This document shows, piece after piece, positions 42,763 to 49,273 of a stretch of 64,000 bases of DNA (the first letter of the stretch is position 1; each line of letters opens with the position of its first letter). The translations under genes were made by a program, and so were the position numbers. The stretch is taken from the NCBI GenBank assembly GCA_016707075.1, contig JADJII010000002.1, forward strand, positions 409,728 through 473,727, given 5' to 3'. The stretch is from Egaibacter danicus (GTDB lineage Bacteria > Pseudomonadota > Gammaproteobacteria > Burkholderiales > Burkholderiaceae_C). The notes beneath the pieces were generated by a model, which was given only the letters and a program-made list of their open reading frames with translations, was not told where the DNA came from and did not search any database.

Positions 42763-43430
42763 CGAGGCCATTTGATCTCATCATGTTTGACCTCGACGGC
42801 ACGCTGATTGAGACCGCGCCGGAAATTGCCGATGCGGTCAACGATACGCTGCGCCACTTTAATCTGCCGGCGGTCACGCAGCAGCAGGTCAACGACTGGA
42901 TTGGCCACGGAACCCGTACGCTCTTGATTCAGGCGCTGGCTTTCGTCGGTAAAACGGAGGTGGCAGCTGTGGCCGCCAGTGATAGCCTGCCGCTGATCGC
43001 GGCTGAATTTGACAGGAACTACCAGCGCCGTTGTGGCACACGCAGTCATCTCTACGCCCAGGTGCGTGAAACGCTCGCGACGCTGCGCGACCGGGGTGTG
43101 AAACTGGCTGTGGTGACCAACAAGGAGGGGCGTTACACCGCGACGGTACTGAACGCCCACCAGATCACGTCATTGCTGGACCGCGTGGTGAGCGGCGACA
43201 CGCTATCGACCAAAAAACCTGACCCGGCAGGCATTCAGAGTTGTCTGGCGCAGTTTGGTGTGCTGCCGAACCGGGCACTGTTTGTTGGTGACTCCAGCAT
43301 TGATGTGGCCACGGCTCGTAACGCGGGTGTGGCTGTCTGGGCGCTGCCCTATGGCTACAACATGGGTCAGCCCATTGAAGCCTGCTCACCTGACCGGGTG
43401 ATCGCGGACTGTTCCGCGCTACTGAATTAA
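42759..43430 (+). CDS. cbbZ: Phosphoglycolate phosphatase (CbbZ)
   Basis: A 223-residue HAD phosphatase with motif I MFDLDGTLIETAPEI, motif II in AVVTNKEG, motif III in STKKPDPAGI and motif IV LFVGDSSIDVATARNAG. It would hydrolyse 2-phosphoglycolate, the product of RubisCO oxygenation. ATG 42759 overlaps the tkt stop (ATGA). Its last codons (from about 43421) and stop fall within a dispersed repeat, so the present C-terminus may have been set by that insertion. Confidence 0.9.
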   Translation: MTRPFDLIMFDLDGTLIETAPEIADAVNDTLRHFNLPAVTQQQVNDWIGHGTRTLLIQALAFVGKTEVAAVAASDSLPLIAAEFDRNYQRRCGTRSHLYAQVRETLATLRDRGVKLAVVTNKEGRYTATVLNAHQITSLLDRVVSGDTLSTKKPDPAGIQSCLAQFGVLPNRALFVGDSSIDVATARNAGVAVWALPYGYNMGQPIEACSPDRVIADCSALLN

Positions 43431-43466
43431 TAGCCGTTCACGCAATATCGGCGAGGGCTGGAAGTC
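43421..43466 (+). repeat. Dispersed intergenic repeat, copy D
   Basis: Reads ACTGAATTAATAGCCGTTCA, then CGCAATATCGGCGAGGGC and TGGAAGTC. The block order equals that of the other copies. It overlaps the last three codons and stop of the phosphoglycolate phosphatase gene and fills most of the 57-base gap before gap. Confidence 0.72.
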
Positions 43467-43487
43467 TTTTTATATAGGAAAAAACTC

Positions 43488-44504
43488 ATGGCGATCAAAC
43501 TAGGCATCAACGGTTTCGGCCGAATCGGGCGCAACGTACTGCGCGCAGCGGTCCAGAACTTTGCGGACATCGAAGTCGTCGGCATCAACGACCTGCTCGA
43601 ACCTGACTACCTGGCCTACATGCTCCAGTACGACAGCGTGCACGGCCGCTTCAAAGGCAGCATCGCCGTAGAAGGCAACACCCTCATCGTCAACGGCAAG
43701 AAAATCCGTCTGACCCAGGAACGTGACCCTGCCGCCCTTAAATGGAACGAAGTAGGCGCTGACATCGTGCTGGAGGCCACCGGCCTCTTCCTGGACAAAG
43801 CCTCCGGTGAAAAACACCTCGCCGCCGGCGCCAAAAAAGTCATCTTCTCCGCCCCCAGCAAAGACGACACCCCCATGTTCGTCTTCGGCGTCAATGACAA
43901 AACCTATGCCGGCCAGGCCATCATCAGCAATGCCAGCTGCACCACCAACTGCCTGGCCCCGGTCGCCAAAGTTCTCCATGACAAATGGGGCATCAAACGT
44001 GGCCTCATGACCACCGTGCACGCCGCCACCGCCACCCAGAAAACGGTAGACGGCCCCTCCAACAAAGACTGGCGCGGCGGCCGCGGCATTCTGGAAAACA
44101 TCATCCCCAGCAGCACCGGAGCTGCCAAAGCCGTGGGCGTGGTCATCCCTGAACTCAACAAAAAGCTCACCGGCATGTCCTTCCGGGTGCCCACCAGCGA
44201 CGTCTCGGTCGTGGACCTGACCTGTGAACTGAACAAGGAAGCCACGCTCAAGGAAATCTGCGCTGAAATGAAAGCCCAGAGCCAGGGCGCCTTGAAAGGC
44301 GTGCTGGGTTACACCGAAGACAAAGTGGTGGCCACCGACTTCCGGGGCGAGACCTGCACCAGCGTGTTTGATGCCGATGCTTCCATCGCACTGGACGGCA
44401 CCTTCGTGAAGGTGGTGGCCTGGTATGACAACGAGTGGGGTTACTCCAACAAGTGTCTGGAGATGGTGCGGGTGGTGGCCGCCAAGACGGGAGTGCGAGC
44501 ATGA
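43488..44504 (+). CDS. cbbG: Glyceraldehyde-3-phosphate dehydrogenase (type I)
   Basis: A 338-residue GAPDH that in the Calvin cycle reduces 1,3-bisphosphoglycerate. It has the NAD-binding IGINGFGRIGRNVLRAA, the catalytic Cys motif SNASCTTNCLAPVAK, and WYDNEWGYSNKCLEMVR. Several stretches show a notably biased C-ending codon use, consistent with high expression. It shares the overlap ATGA with pgk. Confidence 0.95.
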   Translation: MAIKLGINGFGRIGRNVLRAAVQNFADIEVVGINDLLEPDYLAYMLQYDSVHGRFKGSIAVEGNTLIVNGKKIRLTQERDPAALKWNEVGADIVLEATGLFLDKASGEKHLAAGAKKVIFSAPSKDDTPMFVFGVNDKTYAGQAIISNASCTTNCLAPVAKVLHDKWGIKRGLMTTVHAATATQKTVDGPSNKDWRGGRGILENIIPSSTGAAKAVGVVIPELNKKLTGMSFRVPTSDVSVVDLTCELNKEATLKEICAEMKAQSQGALKGVLGYTEDKVVATDFRGETCTSVFDADASIALDGTFVKVVAWYDNEWGYSNKCLEMVRVVAAKTGVRA

Positions 44505-45697
44505 AGATTTTACGTTTTGCTGATGTGGTGAAGAATGGCTTCGCACGCGACAAGCGTGTCTTCATCCGGGCTGACTTGAATGTGCCGCAGGATGATGCGG
44601 GCAACATCACCGAAGATACCCGCATTCGCGCCAGCGTGCCCTGCGTCCAGATGGCGTTGGACGCTGGTGCTGCCGTGATGGTGACCAGTCACTTGGGGCG
44701 TCCCACCGAAGGGGCGTTCAAACCGGGGGACAGTCTGGCGCCCGTAGCCAGGCGATTGGGCGAGTTGCTGGACCGGCCTGTTCCACTGGTCCCCAACTGG
44801 GTAGAAGGCGTTCAGGTGGCGCCCGGTGAGTTGGTGCTGCTGGAAAACTGCCGCGTCAACATAGGTGAAAAGAAGAACGACGAAGCGCTGGCCCGCAAAC
44901 TGGCTGCGTTGTGCGACATCTTTGTGCACGATGCGTTCGGTACAGCCCACCGGGCTGAAGGCACCACCTACGGCATTGCGCAATACGCGCCCATTGCTTG
45001 CGCAGGGCCGCTACTGTCGGCGGAAATAGATGCCATCACCCAGGCGCTGGCCAACCCCAAACGGCCGTTAGTGGCCATCGTGGGCGGTTCCAAGGTCAGC
45101 TCCAAACTCACCATCCTGCAAAGCCTGGCAAAAAATGTGGACCAGCTGATTGTGGGCGGTGGCATTGCCAATACCTTCATGCTGGCAGCAGGCTTGAAGA
45201 TCGGCAAGAGTCTCGCTGAGCCGGATTTGCTGGACCAGGCGAAGGCCGTGATGGCCGCCATGAAAGCCCGCGGCGCTGAAGTTCCCATTCCCACCGACGT
45301 GGTCACTGCCAAGTCCTTCAGTGCGGATGCCGTGGCCACCATCAAGGCCGCAACCGATGTGGCGGACGATGACCTGATTCTGGATATTGGGCCAAAGACG
45401 GCAGCCCGCCTGGCCGGGCAACTCAAGGCGGCAGGCACCATCGTCTGGAATGGCCCTGTGGGCGTATTCGAATTTGCAGCGTTTGAGAACGGCACCAAAA
45501 CCATCGCCCGTGCCATCGCTGAATCCAGCGGCTTCAGCATCGCGGGAGGAGGCGACACGCTGGCTGCCATCGCGAAATATGGCATCGAGGACCAGGTTGG
45601 GTACATCTCGACAGGTGGTGGCGCCTTTCTGGAGGTGCTGGAAGGGAAAACGCTGCCCGCGTTCGAGATTCTGCAAAAACGGGCAGCAGCTGGGTGA
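44501..45697 (+). CDS. cbbK: Phosphoglycerate kinase
   Basis: A 398-residue two-domain kinase acting between 3-phosphoglycerate and 1,3-bisphosphoglycerate. The N-terminal substrate site reads RVFIRADLNVPQDDAGNI, the basic patch VMVTSHLGRPTEG and HDAFGTAHR follow, and the nucleotide site is AIVGGSKVSSKL with GGGDTLAAIAKYG near the end. ATG 44501 overlaps the gap stop and gives the standard N-terminus; the frame extends upstream only as overlap. Confidence 0.95.
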   Translation: MKILRFADVVKNGFARDKRVFIRADLNVPQDDAGNITEDTRIRASVPCVQMALDAGAAVMVTSHLGRPTEGAFKPGDSLAPVARRLGELLDRPVPLVPNWVEGVQVAPGELVLLENCRVNIGEKKNDEALARKLAALCDIFVHDAFGTAHRAEGTTYGIAQYAPIACAGPLLSAEIDAITQALANPKRPLVAIVGGSKVSSKLTILQSLAKNVDQLIVGGGIANTFMLAAGLKIGKSLAEPDLLDQAKAVMAAMKARGAEVPIPTDVVTAKSFSADAVATIKAATDVADDDLILDIGPKTAARLAGQLKAAGTIVWNGPVGVFEFAAFENGTKTIARAIAESSGFSIAGGGDTLAAIAKYGIEDQVGYISTGGGAFLEVLEGKTLPAFEILQKRAAAG

Positions 45698-45703
45698 CAC
45701 CTG

Positions 45704-45760
45704 CTTGCTATTTATTTGATAGCTACTCACGCATATAGGGTGAGCGCTAGAGGCCAATTT
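45704..45760 (+). repeat. Dispersed intergenic repeat, copy E
   Basis: Reads CTTGCTATTTATTTGATAGC, then TACTCACGCATATAGGGTG and AGCGCTAGAGGCCAATTT. This is the best-preserved copy together with copy C. It occupies the 86-base gap between pgk and fba. Confidence 0.8.
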
Positions 45761-45783
45761 ATTCACTATTTCAGGAGATTTTC

Positions 45784-46821
45784 ATGGCTTTTGTTTCCCT
45801 TCGTCAGGTGCTGGACCATGCTGCCGAAAACGGCTACGGCGTGCCCGCTTTTAACGTCAACAATCTGGAGCAGATCATCGCCATCATGGAGGCGGCGCAG
45901 GAGACGGACAGCCCGGTCATCCTGCAAGCCTCTGCGGGTGCGCGCAAATATGCGGGCGAGGCGTATCTGCGCCACATGATGCTGGCGGCCGTGGAGAGCC
46001 ACCCCGACATTCCGGTGGTGGTGCACCAGGACCACGGCACGTCGGCCGCAGTGTGCCAGCAGTCCATTCGATCGGGCTTTACCAGCGTGATGATGGACGG
46101 CTCGCTGATGAGCGATGGCAAGACGCCCGCCAGCTACGACTACAACGTGGACATCACGCGTCGCGTGTGCGACATGTCGCATCCGATTGGTGTGTCCGTT
46201 GAGGGCGAGCTGGGCTGTCTGGGTTCGCTGGAAACGGGTGAGGCGGGGGAAGAGGACGGCGTTGGCGCTGAAGGCAAACTCACCCACGACATGATGCTGA
46301 CCGACCCGGTGCAGGCCAAAGATTTTGTTGCCAAAACCGGTGTTGACGCACTTGCCATTGCCATTGGCACCAGCCACGGCGCCTACAAGTTCACCCGCAA
46401 GCCCACCGGTGACATACTGGCGATGGACCGTATCGTGGCCATCCATGCGCAAATCCCCAACACCCATCTGGTGATGCACGGCTCCAGCAGTGTGCCGCAA
46501 GAGTGGCTGGCCATCATTCGTCAGTTTGGTGGCGACATCAAGGAGACCTATGGCGTGCCGGTTGAAGAAATCCAGCGTGGCATCAAAAGTGGCGTGCGCA
46601 AGATCAACATCGATACCGATATTCGCCTGGCCATGACCGGCGCCATGCGGCAGGTGTTCGCCCAGCAGCCCAGCGAGTTTGACCCGAGAAAAGCGCTGGT
46701 GGCTGCCAAGAATGCGGCACGTGGCATTGTCAAGGCGCGCTTTGAGGCTTTCGGCTGTGCGGGTAACGCCAGCCGCATCAAGCCGGTGTCGCTGGAAGCC
46801 ATGAGCAAGCGATACGCCTGA
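45784..46821 (+). CDS. cbbA: Fructose-bisphosphate aldolase class II
   Basis: A 345-residue zinc-dependent aldolase that forms fructose-1,6-bisphosphate (and likely sedoheptulose bisphosphate) in the Calvin cycle. Zinc and substrate residues are visible in VVVHQDHGTSA, SVEGELGCLGSLETG, AIGTSHGAYKF and VMHGSSSVPQEW, and NIDTDIRLAM near the end. A CAGGAG binding site precedes ATG 45784. It is the last gene of the rightward cbb operon. Confidence 0.95.
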   Translation: MAFVSLRQVLDHAAENGYGVPAFNVNNLEQIIAIMEAAQETDSPVILQASAGARKYAGEAYLRHMMLAAVESHPDIPVVVHQDHGTSAAVCQQSIRSGFTSVMMDGSLMSDGKTPASYDYNVDITRRVCDMSHPIGVSVEGELGCLGSLETGEAGEEDGVGAEGKLTHDMMLTDPVQAKDFVAKTGVDALAIAIGTSHGAYKFTRKPTGDILAMDRIVAIHAQIPNTHLVMHGSSSVPQEWLAIIRQFGGDIKETYGVPVEEIQRGIKSGVRKINIDTDIRLAMTGAMRQVFAQQPSEFDPRKALVAAKNAARGIVKARFEAFGCAGNASRIKPVSLEAMSKRYA

Positions 46822-46868
46822 GCTTGGTTCCTCGGGAAATCCCTGACATGAAGATCACATTTTTTACT

Positions 46869-46882
46869 TTGATATAAATCAA
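46869..46882. promoter_or_regulatory. Consensus Fnr box TTGATATAAATCAA
   Basis: A perfect TTGAT-N4-ATCAA palindrome centred 62 bases upstream of the small cytochrome c gene at 46938. It is followed by AATATTCACTTATATTCG (46881-46898), which has its own five-base symmetry and the TATATTCG core shared with the ArsR-type dyad at 21142. Redox control by the Crp/Fnr protein at 27134 or a genomic Fnr is inferred. Confidence 0.7.
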
Positions 46883-46937
46883 TATTCACTTATATTCGTC
46901 AGTGTCAATGTTATAAACCATTTTTTTTGGACGTCCA

Positions 46938-47246
46938 ATGAAATTCGTACAAATCATGGTCGGTGCCGCGGTACTGATCTCTGCACCTGCATTCGCCAAC
47001 AAGGAATTGGCGCAAAAGAACGCTTGCCTGGCCTGCCATGCGACTGACAAGAAGATCGTTGGCCCAGCCTATCAGGACATTGCCAAAAAGTATGCTGGCC
47101 AGAAGGACGCAGAAGCCATGCTGGTCAAGAGCATCAAAGGGGGCGGCTCAGGCAAATGGGGTGCCATTCCCATGCCCGCACAGGCCGCATTGAGCGAGGC
47201 TGATGCCAAGACCCTGGCGGCCTGGGTGCTTGCCGGCGCCAAGTAG
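46938..47246 (+). CDS. Cytochrome c, class I (c551/c5 type)
   Basis: A 102-residue exported cytochrome with a 20-residue signal peptide and one haem motif CLACH (Cys30, Cys33, His34). The axial Met lies in AIPMPAQ. Its sequence is close to the C-terminal haem domain of SoxD (DKKI-GP, IAKK-AG, GGSG-WG-IPMP), so the two are paralogous. It could take electrons from Sox proteins to an oxidase. An Fnr-type box lies upstream and a strong terminator at 47266 downstream. Confidence 0.88.
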   Translation: MKFVQIMVGAAVLISAPAFANKELAQKNACLACHATDKKIVGPAYQDIAKKYAGQKDAEAMLVKSIKGGGSGKWGAIPMPAQAALSEADAKTLAAWVLAGAK

Positions 47247-47265
47247 TCTATTCCTGCTTTTCCGG

Positions 47266-47290
47266 GCCCGCAGAGATGCGGGCTTTTTTT
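47266..47290 (+). terminator. Rho-independent terminator after the small cytochrome gene
   Basis: A seven-base perfect stem (GCCCGCA / TGCGGGC) with a GAGA loop followed by seven Ts. It ends the rightward cytochrome transcript and touches the stop of the convergent CsoR-family gene. Confidence 0.9.
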
Positions 47291-47616
47291 CAGGCGAATT
47301 TTTCCATAAGGCGGGCCGACCGTTCCACTTCCTGGATTGCCTGCTCATCACTTTGCGAGTCTTGCACGGCCTCGATGAGTGAGCAGGTCATCATTCTGTA
47401 GAAAGCCTTCTCCATGGCTTTGCGAGTGGCCGACATCTGCGTGGCGACTTCTTCGCACGAGCGCCCACTTTCGATCATGTCCACCAACCCCCGCACCTGA
47501 CCCTCAATGCGTCGAAGGCGGTTGACCATGTCCTTCTCGTTTTCCTGTCGATACACGTGGGTAGCGGCGGATGATTGGAGGACGGACGAGGTTTTGGCAG
47601 TGGTCTTCTTGGTCAT
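47290..47616 (-). CDS. CsoR/RcnR/FrmR-family (DUF156) transcriptional regulator
   Basis: A 108-residue all-helical regulator with an extended N-terminus of about 25 residues. The core is NRLRRIEGQVRGLVDMIESG and RSCEEVATQMSATRKAMEKA. Of the family ligands, the first Cys is kept (Cys54), but positions equivalent to the copper-binding His and second Cys of CsoR are Ser79 and Ala83; instead a Cys lies at 78. So it is unlikely to be a plain copper sensor; a persulfide, aldehyde or other metal sensor is possible. Two palindromes lie upstream at 47691-47720. Confidence 0.82.
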   Translation of the reverse strand: MTKKTTAKTSSVLQSSAATHVYRQENEKDMVNRLRRIEGQVRGLVDMIESGRSCEEVATQMSATRKAMEKAFYRMMTCSLIEAVQDSQSDEQAIQEVERSARLMEKFA

Positions 47617-47690
47617 GGCACTTGCGGATTGAGGATGACGGCGAACAGCAGTGTGCCAGATCGTACGGTGGGTTACTTCGATTGGATTTG

Positions 47691-47720
47691 TATACGGGTA
47701 CCGGTATAGGGTATGTACCC
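47691..47720. promoter_or_regulatory. Pair of palindromes between the CsoR-family gene and the lipoprotein gene
   Basis: 47691-47708 reads TATACGGGTACCGGTATA, symmetric at 16 of 18 positions, and 47709-47720 reads GGGTATGTACCC with perfect five-base arms. G-tract palindromes flanked by AT are typical CsoR/CstR operators, so autoregulation and control of the divergent gene are inferred. Confidence 0.58.
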
Positions 47721-47749
47721 ATTACTGCAAAACGATAAATCCAGCATGA

Positions 47750-47763
47750 TTGATCTATATCAA
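47750..47763. promoter_or_regulatory. Consensus Fnr box TTGATCTATATCAA
   Basis: A perfect TTGAT-N4-ATCAA site whose right end is 22 bases before the ATG of the DUF302 lipoprotein. That is too close for ordinary activation of a leadered transcript from this start, so it may be a repressing site, serve the divergent regulator gene, or imply a later start. Confidence 0.62.
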
Positions 47764-47785
47764 ACCGGTCGCTACAGGAATCCAC

Positions 47786-48358
47786 ATGAAACCGACTTCT
47801 CCCATTCTTCGCTTGATGGCTTTGCTGCTGGCAGCTTTGCTGACGGGTTGCGGCACGATCAACACCCTTGGCAAGCTGGAAGACGGTGCCGGCGCCGAGG
47901 CCAGCAAGATGTGGGATCGCTGGGTAGACAGTGGTGGCGACATTGCTGTGGCTACTACCTGGGAGCGCAAGGTAAAAGCTGGCGTGACTGCGAATGACAT
48001 CGAGCAGATTCTTCGGGGTGTTGCCAGTGAGCGCAACATGAAAGAAGTTGGCATCCTGCCGCTGTCCAAAGAGCTGGAAGCCCGCACCGGAACCAAGCAG
48101 AAGCTGCTCACGGTCTATTCCTTCTGCACACCGACAACTGCCCGCGAGATGGTGGATTTCAGCCCCCATATGTCTGCCTACCTGCCTTGCCGCGTGACCG
48201 TGGTTGAGAAGGAAGATGGTTTGTGGCTCTACACCTTGAACATGGACATGATGGTCAAGATGGGTCGCAAATTGCCTTCACCTTTGAAGGAGCACGCCTG
48301 GGCCGTGCGCAGCACCATTTACGAAATGATGGAGCGTGCTTCCAAGGGTGAGTTCTGA
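47786..48358 (+). CDS. DUF302-type lipoprotein
   Basis: A 190-residue protein with a lipoprotein signal (LLLAALLTGCGTINT, lipobox Cys near 22) and a C-terminal region resembling the DUF302 fold (EKEDGLWLYTLNMDMMVKMG). The function of that domain is unknown; it appears near sulfur and metal redox genes. ATG 47786 with CAGGAA before it is preferred over a start at 47750 that would cut across the Fnr box. It is divergent from the CsoR-family gene, which may regulate it. Confidence 0.68.
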   Translation: MKPTSPILRLMALLLAALLTGCGTINTLGKLEDGAGAEASKMWDRWVDSGGDIAVATTWERKVKAGVTANDIEQILRGVASERNMKEVGILPLSKELEARTGTKQKLLTVYSFCTPTTAREMVDFSPHMSAYLPCRVTVVEKEDGLWLYTLNMDMMVKMGRKLPSPLKEHAWAVRSTIYEMMERASKGEF

Positions 48359-48408
48359 TCCTTTCTCCCTTCCTCGCATACGCACAAACACACCACAGGA
48401 GACAGTTG

Positions 48409-48488
48409 ATGGGCACGTATGTGAACACGCTGGTGCAGGGTTGATGGGGTTGCGCTCGGGTGAATGGATGGCTACGCTGGCAGTATGA
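48409..48488 (+). other. Two overlapping mini-ORFs leading into the cytochrome gene
   Basis: ATG 48409 has the best ribosome binding site of the region (CAGGAGAC, seven bases upstream) but encodes only MGTYVNTLVQG before a stop at 48442-48444. A second ATG at 48444 shares a base with that stop, encodes MGLRSGEWMATLAV and stops at 48486-48488, overlapping the cytochrome ATG at 48485. Such a chain suggests translational coupling or a leader peptide. It may be fortuitous. Confidence 0.4.
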
Positions 48489-48802
48489 ACACACTTACTT
48501 TTCTTTCAATTTTCAGCCTGGGTGCTGGTGCGGCCATGGCCCAGGTTCCGTCCATTTTTCATGGGGCTGACTTGAAGTTGGGGGAAAAGCTGATTGCAGA
48601 GAACAAGTGCATTGCCTGCCACCAGCAAAAAGTCGGTGGTGATGGCTCGGCTATCTATAAGCCAACCGGACGTGTCAATTCGCCGGGTTTCCTGCGAGGC
48701 ATGGTGGAGCAATGCAACACCGAACTTAATCTTGGTCTGTTCCCGGAAGAGGTGACGTCTATTGGCGCTGTGCTGAATCGGGATCACTACCGTTTCAAGT
48801 GA
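48485..48802 (+). CDS. Small exported cytochrome c
   Basis: A 105-residue protein with a signal peptide (to about residue 19) and one haem motif CIACH (Cys42, Cys45, His46). The rest is short and helical with QCNTELNLGLFPEEVTSIGAVLNRDHYRFK at the end, resembling small cytochromes found next to sox clusters. ATG 48485 lacks a binding site of its own; ATG 48464 in the same frame is an alternative start. It would mediate electron transfer from sulfur oxidation. Confidence 0.8.
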   Translation: MNTLTFLSIFSLGAGAAMAQVPSIFHGADLKLGEKLIAENKCIACHQQKVGGDGSAIYKPTGRVNSPGFLRGMVEQCNTELNLGLFPEEVTSIGAVLNRDHYRFK

Positions 48803-48864
48803 CTGTCGTGACGTATCGCACTGTGCAAACCTAGCGTAATCCCTATGTTGGATAGTTCATTTAT

Positions 48865-48892
48865 CGTATATATTAGTACATTCGTATATGCG
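48865..48892. promoter_or_regulatory. AT-rich dyad before the sox-linked ArsR-type regulator
   Basis: Arms CGTATATA and TATATGCG match at seven of eight positions with twelve bases between; CGTATAT also occurs as a direct repeat 18 bases apart. It ends ten bases before the regulator ATG and probably is its own operator, similar in character to the dyad at 21142. Confidence 0.52.
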
Positions 48893-48902
48893 GGTTTAAG
48901 GA

Positions 48903-49244
48903 ATGATAAAAAAAGATGACGATGTGCCTTCCGTGCGGGTCTTTGAACGGGCGGCCGAGTTGTTCGGCTTGCTGGCTACGCCGGTTCGCCTTCGCATCGT
49001 CAGTGCGTTGTGCCAGGGTGAGAAAAATGTAACTGAGCTGCGGGGACTCATTGGCGTTTCGCAGCCGAATATCTCGCAGCATCTCACGACGTTGTACCGC
49101 TCGGGTGCGGTAGCCAAGCGGCGTCATGGGTCGCAGGTTTTCTATCGTATAGCCGAAGAATATTATGGGCTGGTTTGCAGGGCAGTGGCTTCGCAGGTAG
49201 CCGGTGAAGAATTTAATGATAGCTGTGTGAACATTGTGAATTGA
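48903..49244 (+). CDS. soxR: SoxR-type ArsR-family regulator of the sox genes
   Basis: A 113-residue winged-helix repressor with recognition helix GVSQPNISQHLTTLYRSGAV and wing KRRHGSQVFYRI. Cys37 (SALC) and Cys92 (LVC) match the persulfide-sensing pair of sulfur regulators; an extra Cys108 is near the C-terminus. It is clearly paralogous to the regulator at 21207 and immediately precedes soxC. It should repress sox until reduced sulfur is present. AAGG at 48898-48901 is its weak binding site. Confidence 0.85.
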   Translation: MIKKDDDVPSVRVFERAAELFGLLATPVRLRIVSALCQGEKNVTELRGLIGVSQPNISQHLTTLYRSGAVAKRRHGSQVFYRIAEEYYGLVCRAVASQVAGEEFNDSCVNIVN

Positions 49245-49273
49245 TGATGAATCCGCTTGTCAAAGGAGACTGT

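Noticed and set aside
43500..44546. A 348-codon open frame antisense to the GAPDH gene
   Set aside because: It is a shadow of the strongly biased codon use of gap, with low-complexity Gly/His/Val content and no family features.
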